DNA of 64,000 nucleotides from JAPLJM01 sp963708515 (GCA_963708515.1 CAVPSX010000001.1:37310-101309); one strand, 5' to 3'. Counted from the first letter of the stretch, positions 1-8,887 are shown. Notes: generated by a model from the sequence alone, not told the origin. Made by a program: numbers and translations.

Positions 1-1
1 C

Positions 2-1000
2 ACCCACGAAGGCCCCGTGATCCTTGTCGCAAAAAGCGTCGAACGCGAAGATGTCAAGAAAATCACCAAGGAAAAAATCTTCGGGCCGGACGTGTCCTGG
101 GGCGGATTCGAAACCAAGTACTTCATCGCCGCGATGATCCCCCAGAATCCCTCGCTGACCAGCCTTGTTGTGTCTCAGGACAGCCGGTATATGGTTTCCA
201 CGAGCCTGAAGGGCCCGAAGCATCTGATCCCCACCGGGCAGGCCGGGTCGTTCAGTTACACGCTTTTCCTCGGTCCGAAGGATCACAGCATCCTCAAGTC
301 CCTGGGCGTCGGCCTGGAAAATGCGATCGATTTCGGCTCCTGGATGAAGTGGCTGGCCATGCCGATGCTTGTTATCCTCAAATATATCAATAACTTCGTA
401 AATAATTACGGCATCACGATCATCATCCTGACGATCCTGATAAAAATCGCCTTCTGGCCCCTGGGAAACAAGAGCTACAAATCCATGAAAGAAATGCAGA
501 AACTGCAACCCCAGATGACGGCCCTTCGTGAAAAGTACCAGGGCGACAAGCAGAAAATCGGTCAGGAGACTATGGCCCTGTACAAGGCCCACAAGGTGAA
601 TCCTCTGGGGGGATGTCTTCCCATGGTGGTTCAGATCCCCGTCTTTTTCGGTCTCTACAATACCCTGATGTACGCCATCGAACTCCGCCATGCTCCATTA
701 TTCTTATGGATACAAGATCTGTCAGCACCTGATACGCTCTTCGGACACATACCATCATTGATTCCTATAATCGGAGGCTTTGCCCTGGGTCCATTACCTA
801 TAATCATGGGGGCCACCATGTTCATCCAGCAGAAAATGAGTCCGCCGGCCGGCGATCCCATGCAGCAGAAAATCATGCTCATCATGCCGGTGGTGTTCAC
901 ATTTCTCTTTCTGGATTTTCCCTCGGGACTGGTCATCTACTGGCTGTTCAACAACATTCTGAGCATCGGCCAGCAATACTACATCATGAAGAAAAAGTGA
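2..1000 (+). CDS. yidC: Membrane protein insertase YidC (5' end outside window)
   Basis: Inserts and folds inner-membrane proteins, alone or with SecYEG. The reading frame is open to the left edge, so about 333 C-terminal codons are visible. Gram-negative YidC is usually about 540 residues, so most of the periplasmic P1 domain lies outside. The visible part shows the end of P1, then five hydrophobic segments. Between the first two is the basic cytoplasmic loop beginning NKSYKSMKEMQKLQPQM, and further on the family signature GGCLPMVVQIPVFFGLY. The protein ends in a short basic tail (IMKKK). The next gene, jag, begins 18 bases after the stop. The order yidC-jag-mnmE is common near bacterial replication origins. 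Family assignment is secure. Confidence 0.96.
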   Translation, partial: THEGPVILVAKSVEREDVKKITKEKIFGPDVSWGGFETKYFIAAMIPQNPSLTSLVVSQDSRYMVSTSLKGPKHLIPTGQAGSFSYTLFLGPKDHSILKSLGVGLENAIDFGSWMKWLAMPMLVILKYINNFVNNYGITIIILTILIKIAFWPLGNKSYKSMKEMQKLQPQMTALREKYQGDKQKIGQETMALYKAHKVNPLGGCLPMVVQIPVFFGLYNTLMYAIELRHAPLFLWIQDLSAPDTLFGHIPSLIPIIGGFALGPLPIIMGATMFIQQKMSPPAGDPMQQKIMLIMPVVFTFLFLDFPSGLVIYWLFNNILSIGQQYYIMKKK

Positions 1001-1017
1001 TTTAAGGAGAGGTCAAG

Positions 1018-1755
1018 ATGGAAACTCTCGAAATTGAAGGTAAATCCATAGATGAAGCCATTGAAAAAGCCTGTCGCGACTTCGGCGTGTCGCGGGAGAA
1101 ACTGAACATCGAGATCATTTCGGAGGGAGCGACCGGTTTCCTGGGGCTCATGGGCGGCAGAAGGGCTAAAATCAAGGCCGGCCTGCTATCCATCGATGCG
1201 ACCCTGAACATGCCGCTGACAGCGTTGCACCCGGAAACAGAAAAAACACCGGAAACGGGCATCGCCGCGGCTGCATTTGACAAACCGCCGGTATCAGACG
1301 ACAAAGTCGGCGAAAGGGCCAAAGCGGTGCTGGAAGGAATTTTGGTTCGCATGGGCATTGCGGCGCCGGTCAGCGTCGAGGAAACGGAAGAATCAATTCT
1401 GTTGAACATCAAGGGTGACGGCGGCGGCCTGATCATCGGACGGCGAGGACAGAACCTCGATGCGATCCAATACATTGTCAATAAGGCCGCAAACCGCTCC
1501 AGAGACGGACGAAAGATAATCATCATCGACACCGAAGCCTATCGCAAAAGACGCGAAGAATCCCTGGTCACCTTGGCGGAAAAGCTGGGCGAAAAGGTCA
1601 AGAAAACGAAAAAGGCCGTCACGGTCAGTCACATGAATCCCCATGACCGCCGCATCATTCACGTGGCGCTGCAGAACGACGCGTCGCTGACCACCAAAAG
1701 CCGGGGCGAGGGTGAATACCGGAAGATCGTAATCATTCCGGCGAAAAAGAATTAA
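1018..1755 (+). CDS. jag: Jag/KhpB RNA-binding protein
   Basis: Cytoplasmic RNA-binding protein of the SpoIIIJ-associated (Jag/KhpB/EloR) family, 245 residues. An N-terminal Jag_N domain covers about residues 1-50 (ETLEIEGKSIDEAIEKA). A Pro/Thr-rich linker follows to about residue 95. A KH-like domain carries the loop GRRGQNLDAIQ near residue 140, and a C-terminal R3H domain carries MNPHDRRIIH near residue 205. A clear AAGGAG ribosome-binding site lies 9 bases before the ATG. It sits between yidC and mnmE, the classic position. In Firmicutes it affects cell elongation and division; its role in deltaproteobacteria is not established. Confidence 0.93.
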   Translation: METLEIEGKSIDEAIEKACRDFGVSREKLNIEIISEGATGFLGLMGGRRAKIKAGLLSIDATLNMPLTALHPETEKTPETGIAAAAFDKPPVSDDKVGERAKAVLEGILVRMGIAAPVSVEETEESILLNIKGDGGGLIIGRRGQNLDAIQYIVNKAANRSRDGRKIIIIDTEAYRKRREESLVTLAEKLGEKVKKTKKAVTVSHMNPHDRRIIHVALQNDASLTTKSRGEGEYRKIVIIPAKKN

Positions 1756-1759
1756 AAAA

Positions 1760-3139
1760 ATGCCTTTGGACGACACCATCGCCGCCATTGCCACCCCTCC
1801 CGGCGTCGGCGGCATCGGGATTATCCGGGTCAGCGGCCCGCTCTCGGAGGCAATCGCCCGCCTCCTCCATCGATCCCCGAAGGGCGCCCTTCCGCTGAAG
1901 TCCCATCAGCTTTACCACGGCCAGATCATTTCGCCTTCCACGGGCGCCATCCTCGATGAAGCGCTGATCACGCTCATGCGGGGACCCCGCTCCTACACCG
2001 GCGAGGACCTGCTGGAGATCCAGGGTCACGGCAGTCCGCTGATTCTGGAAGCCGTGCTGACCGAAGTCATCCGGGCCGGCGCAAGGCCGGCCTCACCGGG
2101 CGAATTCACGCGGCGGGCCTTTCTGAACAACCGCATCGACCTGACGCAAGCCGAGGCACTCATGGGCCTGATGACGGCCGGAACCTCCCGAAGCCTGGAC
2201 ATCGCCCACGCCCAGTTGCAGGGCGCCCTGAGCCGCCGGATTGAAGCCTTCCGCCAGACCCTCATTGCAATCCTGGCAACGCTGGAGGTCGCCATCGACT
2301 TTTCCGAAGAAGACGGCGGGCACGCTCCGCTCGACGGCGCGGCGGCAAAGATCCGGGATGTTTCCGACGAGATCAAGGAGCTGCTGTCCACCTGCCAGGA
2401 GGGCGCGTTGATCCGGAAAGGCGCCAGCGCCGTGATCATCGGCCGCCCGAACGTCGGTAAATCAAGCCTTCTCAACCGGTTGCTCGGGGAAAACAGGGCC
2501 ATCGTGACGGCGATTCCAGGCACCACGCGCGACTTCATTGAAGAGTCCATCGATATCCACGGCATCGCAGTCAGGCTGACCGACACCGCCGGGCTCAGAA
2601 ATCCCGACAACATCATTGAAGAAGAGGGAATGGAGCGGGTCTGGGAACGGTTATCCGCAGCGGATCTGGTCATTCTGGTATTTGACGGCAACGCCGCCTT
2701 GACCGGGGAAGACCATGACATTCTGGAAAAAACAAAATCTCTCAATATCATCCCTGTCATCAACAAGTCGGATCTGGAACATCTCCTGAACGACCGGGAA
2801 TTGCAGGCACGGCTGCCCGATGCGGAACCGCTGCGGATCTCGGCAAAAACGGGTTTCGGCATCCCGCTTCTGAAGGAGCATATTTACCGGCGACTGACGG
2901 GCGAACAGGCGGAGCACTCTGCTGCAATCGTGATCACGCAGATCCGCCACAAAACAGCCCTGGAAAAAACAATCGGCCACCTGCAGCAGGCCCAGGCGAG
3001 CCTGGACGGCGCCATGTCCTTTGAATTTATCGCCTTTGACCTGCGGGAAGCCCTGGACAGTCTCGGGGAAATTGTGGGCGTGACAACGTCTGAGGATGTC
3101 CTGGACCGCATCTTCTCAACCTTCTGCATCGGCAAGTAG
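1760..3139 (+). CDS. mnmE: tRNA modification GTPase MnmE (TrmE)
   Basis: With MnmG it forms the 5-carboxymethylaminomethyl group on wobble uridine 34 of certain tRNAs. At 459 residues it has full length. The N-terminal formyl-folate binding domain is followed by a helical region and an inserted G domain with P-loop GRPNVGKSS near residue 229, switch II DTAGLR near 275 and NKSD near 335. The protein ends in FCIGK, the C-terminal Cys motif typical of MnmE. The ATG is 4 bases after the jag stop without an obvious Shine-Dalgarno sequence, so translational coupling is likely. No mnmG is visible here. Confidence 0.96.
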   Translation: MPLDDTIAAIATPPGVGGIGIIRVSGPLSEAIARLLHRSPKGALPLKSHQLYHGQIISPSTGAILDEALITLMRGPRSYTGEDLLEIQGHGSPLILEAVLTEVIRAGARPASPGEFTRRAFLNNRIDLTQAEALMGLMTAGTSRSLDIAHAQLQGALSRRIEAFRQTLIAILATLEVAIDFSEEDGGHAPLDGAAAKIRDVSDEIKELLSTCQEGALIRKGASAVIIGRPNVGKSSLLNRLLGENRAIVTAIPGTTRDFIEESIDIHGIAVRLTDTAGLRNPDNIIEEEGMERVWERLSAADLVILVFDGNAALTGEDHDILEKTKSLNIIPVINKSDLEHLLNDRELQARLPDAEPLRISAKTGFGIPLLKEHIYRRLTGEQAEHSAAIVITQIRHKTALEKTIGHLQQAQASLDGAMSFEFIAFDLREALDSLGEIVGVTTSEDVLDRIFSTFCIGK

Positions 3140-3150
3140 GACGGCTTCGT

Positions 3151-3474
3151 ATGACTGAACACATCCACCAGCCGCCCGGAACGGAAGTCCAGTCTATCGG
3201 CGGCCATTACACGATTACCGAAGAGGGCCGCATGGATTACCGGGACAGGACGCTGCTTTATGTGGTGGGCGTTGCCGTTATCGACCGTTCGTGCTGCGGA
3301 GCTGGCGGATGCCGGTTTATTCATGTTCCCGGCTATATCACGGCCTGGAAGCATCATACCGGACCCGATGGTCTGGCCGTCAGCGCCGTGGAACCCGTCG
3401 CCGACCGGAAAGCAATCAAAGCGCTTCTGGACCTGCAATTCCCCCACTCCCAAGTTTTTTTTGGGGAAGCATGA
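3151..3474 (+). CDS. Small hypothetical protein with paired cysteines
   Basis: A 107-residue protein not recognised as a named family. It begins 11 bases after mnmE, so it is probably the last intact member of the yidC-jag-mnmE transcript. The middle has RSCCGAGGCRF, a dense cysteine cluster that could bind a metal or form disulfides, followed by aromatic and His residues (GYITAWKHH). There is no signal peptide or membrane segment. Its TGA stop overlaps a second ATG (ATGA) at 3471, which begins a short broken frame. Coding character is supported by operon position and codon usage similar to its neighbours; function unknown. Confidence 0.6.
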   Translation: MTEHIHQPPGTEVQSIGGHYTITEEGRMDYRDRTLLYVVGVAVIDRSCCGAGGCRFIHVPGYITAWKHHTGPDGLAVSAVEPVADRKAIKALLDLQFPHSQVFFGEA

Positions 3475-3645
3475 TCGTCCCACGGGGCGAACAATTATAT
3501 TTACATCTCACACTCATTTGATTATATTGGCCCGGAAATGCGAAAGGTCGGAGGCGCCGTCATCACGATGAAAATTGGCGGCACACGGACGTCCGAGGCG
3601 GTCAAAAACCGGCAGAAACTCAAGGAACAACTGAAGAATCAATAA
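3471..3645 (+). pseudogene. Short frameshifted ORF coupled to the upstream gene
   Basis: An ATG overlapping the upstream stop opens a frame (MIVPRGEQLYLHLT) that ends after 16 codons. Reading on in the +1 frame gives SFDYIGPEMRKVGGAV and a Lys/Gln-rich tail to the stop at 3643-3645, making a plausible protein of about 58 residues. This suggests a single-base indel near 3515-3525. I do not recognise the protein. It may be a real small gene with a sequencing error, or a decayed fragment. Confidence 0.35.
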
Positions 3646-3649
3646 TTCA

Positions 3650-3700
3650 AGAGCTTTGCATAACCGCAGATAAATGGTTCGGAAGCGGCGAATCCTTTTT
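3650..3700. repeat. Partial copy of the 'GGTTC-AAGCGGCGAA' dispersed repeat
   Basis: The stretch containing GAGCTTTGCATAACCG and GGTTCGGAAGCGGCGAATC closely matches the left half of the hairpin repeat at 36,511-36,597. It also shares the core with the copy at 34,240-34,355. It lies upstream of the guaA-like gene, where it may form part of the leader. Confidence 0.6.
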
Positions 3701-3741
3701 CCAAGGTCTCAAATCTTCATTGCAGAAGGGAGAAGCAGGGG

Positions 3742-4710
3742 ATGGTGAAAATGAAGGAAATCAGAGTCAAAGATCTGGACACGGCTTTATTTATTAAGGA
3801 AAAAGTCAGGGAATTGCGCAGCAAGGTCGGAAAAGGCCTGGCCATCAACGCCCTTTCGGGCGGCGTGGACTCGTCCGTCGTCACGGCCCTTGGATTCAAG
3901 GCCATCGGAGAGCGTTTAGTCACCTATTTCATTGATAACGGCCTCATGCGGCAGGGCGAACCACAGCGCGTCGTCGCCCTTTTTCGCGAAATCGGCATTC
4001 CGGTGGTTATCATCCCCGCGCAAAAGGCGTTCTTTGCCGCCCTCAAAGGCATCACCGATCCGGAAGAGAAACGCGAAGCCATCACGCAGACCTTCTACCG
4101 GGACGTGTTCCGGAAGCTGGTCCTCGACAGCGGCGCCAAGCATCTGCTGCAGGGCACGATCCTAACCGACGTGGACGAAACCGTGGCCGGCATCAAGCGT
4201 CAGCACAATGTCTTTGAACAGCTGGGCATCGATCCCGTCAAGGCGTTCGGATACAAGATTCTGGAACCGCTCATTGAACTGCGCAAGGACGGCGTCAGAA
4301 AAGTGGGGCAGGCCCTCGGGTTGCCGGAGGCCGTATTTATGAGAATCCCCTTCCCCGGTCCCGCACTTTCTGCGCGCGTCATCGGCGACGTGACACCCGA
4401 GAAGATCAGGATCGTCCGAAAGGCGACGGCCATCACCGAAAAAGCGCTCGGCGGTTCGGGCGCCTTTCAGTATCTGGCGATTCTACATGACGATCGCGTA
4501 ACGGGCATGAAGGACGGCAAGCGGGTCTTCGGAAACCAGATTGAAATCCGCTGCTGGGAAAGCTTGGATGCGCGCGTCGCCCGGCCGACCCGCCTGCCTT
4601 ACGAAACGCTGGAAAAAATCGCAAGGCAGATCGTGGACGCAATTCCCGGGGTCGTCAGCGTGACCTATAACATCACCCCCAAGCCGCCCTCCACCATCGA
4701 AGCGGTATAG
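3742..4710 (+). CDS. guaA: Stand-alone GMP synthase ATP-pyrophosphatase (GuaA C-terminal) protein
   Basis: At 322 residues this covers only the synthetase half of GuaA, the part that adenylates XMP and amidates it to GMP. The N-type ATP-pyrophosphatase P-loop SGGVDSS lies at about residues 39-45. Family motifs QGTILTDV-E and RIPFPGPALSARV follow, then the dimerisation domain ending in KPPSTIEAV (usual ending KPPGTIEWE). The class I glutaminase domain (about 190 residues) that bacterial GuaA normally carries at its N-terminus is absent, and no glutaminase gene is adjacent. Such a split is usual in archaea. The protein could use a separate glutaminase, use ammonia, or be a paralogue beside a complete guaA elsewhere. 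Confidence 0.88.
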   Translation: MVKMKEIRVKDLDTALFIKEKVRELRSKVGKGLAINALSGGVDSSVVTALGFKAIGERLVTYFIDNGLMRQGEPQRVVALFREIGIPVVIIPAQKAFFAALKGITDPEEKREAITQTFYRDVFRKLVLDSGAKHLLQGTILTDVDETVAGIKRQHNVFEQLGIDPVKAFGYKILEPLIELRKDGVRKVGQALGLPEAVFMRIPFPGPALSARVIGDVTPEKIRIVRKATAITEKALGGSGAFQYLAILHDDRVTGMKDGKRVFGNQIEIRCWESLDARVARPTRLPYETLEKIARQIVDAIPGVVSVTYNITPKPPSTIEAV

Positions 4711-4728
4711 GGCGCCGGGAGGGGGCAT

Positions 4729-4938
4729 GTGAGAGTTCCTGCGAAAACATCTCCCTGTGTGGGAATATGCAGAACAGAAGGAGGCATCTGCGTTGGCTGC
4801 CTCCGAACTTTAGAAGAGATAGCCGCATGGAGAGGTATGGATACGGAAAGTAGATTGAAAATCATGAAGGACCTTCCATCTCGAAAAAAGACAAGCTCTT
4901 GTCCTTCTTGTCGGAATCCTGCCGAAACTTGTCAATGA
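4729..4938 (+). CDS. DUF1289 family protein
   Basis: A 69-residue cysteine-rich protein with a GTG start. The N-terminal half has the DUF1289 signature: SPCVGICRTEGGICVGCLRT followed by EEIAAWRGM. Family members are short and are predicted to bind an iron-sulfur cluster or zinc through these cysteines. Two further cysteines lie in the tail (SCPSCRNPAETC). It lies 18 bases after the guaA-like gene and may be cotranscribed with it. Function unknown. Confidence 0.72.
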   Translation: MRVPAKTSPCVGICRTEGGICVGCLRTLEEIAAWRGMDTESRLKIMKDLPSRKKTSSCPSCRNPAETCQ

Positions 4939-5097
4939 ACAAGCCATAATGATCAATGTATTGTGGCTTCTCCATTCGAGATAGTGCAGGTTTAAATCAT
5001 TTGCACTGACAAATCCGGACTTTGGCTTATTTTTGCTCCGGCAATCAATCAAGTCCATTTATGCGACATAAATATACTTGGACGTTTTTTAATTTTG

Positions 5098-5161
5098 CAG
5101 GTGTGTGTCAGGTTGCCGGGAGTAATGGCGGAGGGAGTTCTGGCAACCCTATACACACCTG
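5098..5161. terminator. Long hairpin between convergent genes
   Basis: CAGGTGTGT at 5098 pairs with ACACACCTG ending at 5161, and inner GGTTGCC pairs with GGCAACC, leaving a loop of about 20 bases. It lies between the plus-strand DUF1289 gene and the minus-strand crotonase gene, where a bidirectional terminator would be expected. There is no clear T-run, so a REP-like palindrome is an alternative. The rest of 4,939-5,193 shows no gene. Confidence 0.5.
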
Positions 5162-5193
5162 CTGTATGCATCTGATCAGACTTTAAATGAGTG

Positions 5194-5985
5194 TCATAAA
5201 CCCGTGAAATTTGGACGGCGCCTTTCAATGAATGCGGCGATGCCTTCTTTTGCATCCTTCGTCTTCGTCATATCAACGATGCCCCGGGATTCATGTTCCA
5301 TCTGACTTTCCAGTGTTTCTGAAAAAGCCTCATTAAGCAGCCTCTTGACCGAACCAAATGAAAGCGTTGGACCATTCGCAAGCCTCCTGGCAAGCGCTTC
5401 TGCTTCTTTCGTGAGTTCACCATCTGGAACAACCTTATTGACAAGACCCCATTCCAATGCTTCCTGGGCGCTCAGTCTTCGATTCATCAGCAATATCTCT
5501 TTTGTCCGTGCAAGACCAATCATTCGGGGCAACAAATAGGTCATCCCTCCATCAGGAGAAAGCCCCGCCGCGGTGTAAGCCGCCATGAATATTGCCGACT
5601 CTGAGGCGATTACCAGATCACCGCAAATGGCAAAACTCATTCCCATTCCCGCCGCTGCTCCATTAACTGCCGTAACCAGCGGTGCATTCATCCGCATAAA
5701 GCGAGATGCCGCAGCATGGCAGTAGACAGTCATTTCTTTCAGCGCGCTTCCAAGACCATCCCCAAATTCGGTAAAATATTTCAGATCACCTCCCGCACTG
5801 AACATTTTTCCCGCACCTGTCAAGAGAACAGCACGAATATCGGAATTCTCATCGCATTGAATTGCCGCGTGCATGAGATCTTTCCCCATCGGTATATTGA
5901 ATCCGTTGGCCGCATCGGGTCTGTTTAGCGTTATATACGCCACATGGTCTCTCACCTCAAAAGCAATCGCTTCATACTGCATCAT
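5194..5985 (-). CDS. Enoyl-CoA hydratase/isomerase (crotonase) family protein
   Basis: A 263-residue cytoplasmic crotonase-fold protein acting on acyl-CoA esters. The oxyanion-hole segment FSAGGDLKYF is at about residues 62-71. By eye, both catalytic glutamates of classical enoyl-CoA hydratase are missing: the first site reads GMGMSFAICGD. The segment GLSPDGGMTYLLP carries the Asp found in PaaG-like isomerases, so isomerase activity is more likely than simple hydration. An AAGGGGG ribosome-binding site precedes the ATG. It is the last gene of a minus-strand block with two CoA-transferases and the stub of an acyl-CoA dehydrogenase. The substrate is unknown. Confidence 0.88.
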   Translation of the reverse strand: MMQYEAIAFEVRDHVAYITLNRPDAANGFNIPMGKDLMHAAIQCDENSDIRAVLLTGAGKMFSAGGDLKYFTEFGDGLGSALKEMTVYCHAAASRFMRMNAPLVTAVNGAAAGMGMSFAICGDLVIASESAIFMAAYTAAGLSPDGGMTYLLPRMIGLARTKEILLMNRRLSAQEALEWGLVNKVVPDGELTKEAEALARRLANGPTLSFGSVKRLLNEAFSETLESQMEHESRGIVDMTKTKDAKEGIAAFIERRRPNFTGL

Positions 5986-6001
5986 AATCCCCCTTTATTC
6001 C

Positions 6002-6148
6002 TTACGCCTGCAAGGTCCGGCCGATGGTCATGATCTCCGCTTCCTTCGTTCCTTCATACAGCTCGAGGATCTTGGCGTCGCGGTGGTAATGGGGCCGCCC
6101 CATGTTAGGACGATCCTGATAGAAATCGCAGATCGGTATTCTTACCGC
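6002..6148 (-). pseudogene. C-terminal remnant of an acyl-CoA dehydrogenase
   Basis: Between the crotonase and CoA-transferase genes a minus-strand frame encodes CDFYQDRPNMGRPHYHRDAK, then ILELYEGTKEAEIMTIGRTL and a stop. The 'RDAKI-LYEGT-E-I' block is the characteristic C-terminal motif of acyl-CoA dehydrogenases, where about 380 residues are expected. Only about 48 codons remain, starting directly after the CoA-transferase stop, so the rest was deleted. A deletion that brought the CoA-transferase next to this stub is the simplest reading; an assembly deletion is possible. Confidence 0.75.
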
Positions 6149-7498
6149 TTAAATAACCCCTTTTCCCTTCAGTTCACCCAGTTTCACCGGGCCATATCCA
6201 AGGCATTTCAGATAAACGTAACCGTTATCATAACCAACCGGCCTGCATACCCATTTGGTTCTCGGCGGCGTCTCCGTCGCTTTCCACTGGGACTGCGCCA
6301 CAATGACGTCTCCGTAAACCGGATCCTGAACCGGTGTAAATATGCCGCGCTCCACCCAAACCCCATCCTTCATGGTCGTATCAGGGGAAACGATCTCCGC
6401 CACAACCGGCGTGATGGGCGCAAGTCGACCGCTTTTCGCATACTCAACCGCCTTTTTTGTCAGCTCTTCGCTGGTGTATTGCAAGGTCAGGGGGTTGATC
6501 ATGGCCTGATACTTGAGCTGCCAGTCTTTCTTCATGAAGGGCGCCAGGGTCGTCCACTCGGCGGCACCCCATTCGTCGTATTTGCCCAGTATATCAACGA
6601 AGGCCTTCCACATCTCCAGGCGCAGGCCTCCCAGAAAGACGCCGCCGTCTTTCGTCGGGAAGAAACCGTACAGCCACAGACACGTATCAAGGTTGCCGAA
6701 GCGCTCAGATATGTGACCCTGATCGGCATACCAGTGGAGCACATAATCATTCAGGCGTTCATAAGCCTCCGGCGTGGCCACGTCGATGGCCTGCCCTTCC
6801 CCCGTCAGCTCCCGGTAATGCAAGGCGCCCAGGATCCCCACCGCCGCAAAAGTGCCGGAAACGGCCCACGTGATCCAGGGGCCGGCCTTTGTCGGAACCG
6901 CCCAGGGCATCTCCTCAACCGTCTTTCCCTCCGGCAATACCTCCCCGGTCGCATATTGAATGCCGGAGCGAGCCTGAGACACATTGTCATAATCATACTG
7001 CCTTCTGTCGCTTTCAGGACCAAACCGGCCAAAAGCCGAGATAGACGTAAATATAAGCCTCGGATTGATCCTGCTGAGCTCATCATATCCGACACCCCAG
7101 TCATCCATCTGCCCCTTGGGATAAGTTTCAATCAGAACATCCGCCTGGGCGACCAGCGATTTAAAAATGTCCCGTCCTTCCCCTGTCGTCAAATCAAGCG
7201 TTATATGGTATTTATTCCGGCCTTCCGCCAAATAAGCCAGTCCCGTGCCCTGGTGCATCATACCGTTGGGTGAGTAGGTCCTGACAAGATCGCCTCCCGG
7301 AGGCTCAATTCTGATCGTTTCCGCACCCAGTTCCGCCAGCATGGAAGAGCAGTAACAGCCTGCCATACTCCTGGAGCTCATATCCAGCACAACCAGATCA
7401 TCCAGGGCTTCAGGTTTTTCGTGTGCCATGACAGGATCATCCAGCGATCTGATTTTATCCGCCCAGTCTGCCCATTTTGGTCTTATATGTTCGGTCAT
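6149..7498 (-). CDS. CaiB/BaiF (family III) CoA-transferase, apparently lacking the catalytic Asp
   Basis: A 449-residue member of the family III CoA-transferases, which move CoA between carboxylic acids. The N-terminal region has the family blocks VVLDMSSRSMAGCYCSSML and GAETIRIEPPGGDL, then KYHITLDLTTGEGRD and the C-terminal small domain. Where active members carry an Asp in 'GDxxSG', this protein reads GPWITWAVSGTFAAVGIL, so Trp replaces Asp in my by-eye alignment. That suggests a non-catalytic partner of a heteromeric enzyme, as in BbsEF benzylsuccinate CoA-transferase. The neighbouring gene keeps the Asp. AGGAGGTGA precedes the ATG. Confidence 0.88.
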   Translation of the reverse strand: MTEHIRPKWADWADKIRSLDDPVMAHEKPEALDDLVVLDMSSRSMAGCYCSSMLAELGAETIRIEPPGGDLVRTYSPNGMMHQGTGLAYLAEGRNKYHITLDLTTGEGRDIFKSLVAQADVLIETYPKGQMDDWGVGYDELSRINPRLIFTSISAFGRFGPESDRRQYDYDNVSQARSGIQYATGEVLPEGKTVEEMPWAVPTKAGPWITWAVSGTFAAVGILGALHYRELTGEGQAIDVATPEAYERLNDYVLHWYADQGHISERFGNLDTCLWLYGFFPTKDGGVFLGGLRLEMWKAFVDILGKYDEWGAAEWTTLAPFMKKDWQLKYQAMINPLTLQYTSEELTKKAVEYAKSGRLAPITPVVAEIVSPDTTMKDGVWVERGIFTPVQDPVYGDVIVAQSQWKATETPPRTKWVCRPVGYDNGYVYLKCLGYGPVKLGELKGKGVI

Positions 7499-7504
7499 TT
7501 TTCA

Positions 7505-8834
7505 TCACCTCCTCATGATTGCGCCACATGCGCCATCCCAATCCGGGGGAGGGCGTCGTCCCTGCATGTCCTTCCATTTACCGACAACGCCTTTTTTATG
7601 GAGTTCGTCAATCTCGGCCATGCTCTTGCCCAGGATCTTCTGCAGGACATATTCATTATCAAAACCCACGGGCCTGACGGTCCATTTGATCTTCGGCGGC
7701 GTCCCGGACATCATGACAGGAAATTCATGTTCCACATATTTTCCATACAAAGGATCATCGATCTCCTTGACAAAACCACGTTCCCGCCTGTGGAGGTTTC
7801 CGTTCATGTCCTTTGCGTTGTGCAGACGGGTTGCGGCAAAGCCGTGCTTTATTCCCAGTGCCTCAACCTCATCGGCTGTATTTGTTCTGGCCCAGCCGGC
7901 AATTATTTTCAAAATTGCCAATGCATTTTCATCCTTGAGGCGGATCGCGTGATCCTTGAATCTTGGATCTGCCGCCAGTTCGGCCTTGCCCATGGCCTTG
8001 CAGAGCCCCTTGAATTCATCCGGAGCCGGCGCCGCGATGGCTGCAAACTGGTCGTCCTTGCAGAGAAAAGTGTCTGCCGGACAGATGCACTGATCCCTGT
8101 TCCCCGATGGTTGGGCGCTTTTACCGGTCAGTTGCATGGTAGGGCCAGATCCACCCCATGGTCCTCATGATATTTTCACTCTGAGACATTTCGATATATT
8201 GGCCCTTGCCTGTCTTTTTCCGGTGATGCAGCGCGGCGAGTACGGCCACTTCCCCCATCAGGCCGCCATAGTAATCAGCGATCCATATGGACTGCTTGAG
8301 CGGGGGGCGATTGGGAAAACTCGACACCCAGGCATATCCCGCCATGGCCTGGGCGGCGCCGTCATTGGACGGCCGACTCTCCTCGGCGTATCTTCCCCAC
8401 TGGCCGAAACCATTCTTTTCGATGTAGATGATGCCGGGATTGACCTCCCTGACCTGCTCATAGCCGATGTTCCATCGCTTCGTGACGCCCGGCCTGAGGT
8501 TGAACTCGACAATATCGGCTTTGGCACATAGTTCCCTGAAAATCTGCTGGCCAGGCTCATGATGCAGATCAAGCGCCATATAATACTTGTTGGGATTGAT
8601 ATGCATGAACATCGGCGATTGCTCCTTATAGAACCATCCAAAGGGATTCAGGGAGCGGGTCACGTCGCCCAGGGGCGGCAATTCGATCTTGATAACCTCT
8701 GCCCCCATCTCGGCCAGAAATGACGGCCCCGCTGGCCCGAACAATAGCGTACACACCTCAAGGACTCGTAATCCTTTGAGTGGAGCGGGCTTTTTAAACT
8801 TGTTTTTTACATAATCCTTGAATACTTCAGTCAT
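7505..8834 (-). CDS. CaiB/BaiF (family III) CoA-transferase with catalytic Asp, split by a frameshift
   Basis: Two frames together make a normal family III CoA-transferase of about 440 residues. The N-terminal part (8,834 down to 8,121) has LRVLEVCTLLFGPAGPSFLA and GAEVIKIELPPLGDVTR. The expected catalytic Asp lies in IADYYGG. It ends MGWIWPYHATDR-stop. The C-terminal part restarts in another frame at 8,137 (QLTGKSAQPSGNRD) and continues to the stop at 7,505. A single-base indel near 8,121-8,137 explains this. The start is the ATG at 8,834 after GAGAGGGGGGG. It is 6 bases upstream of the Asp-less paralogue and probably cotranscribed; the two may form one heteromeric enzyme. Confidence 0.82.
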
Positions 8835-8887
8835 ACACGTTTCCCCCCCTCTCTTGAGTTTTCCGATCCGAATATTGGAAAAAGGCA

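Noticed and set aside
5873..7273. 466-codon plus-strand frame opposite the CoA-transferase
   Set aside because: Shadow of the minus-strand gene; no family features.
8121..8137. Programmed frameshift or natural two-gene CoA-transferase
   Set aside because: No slippery heptamer or stimulatory hairpin seen, and similar single-base breaks occur in several unrelated genes, so an indel is simpler.
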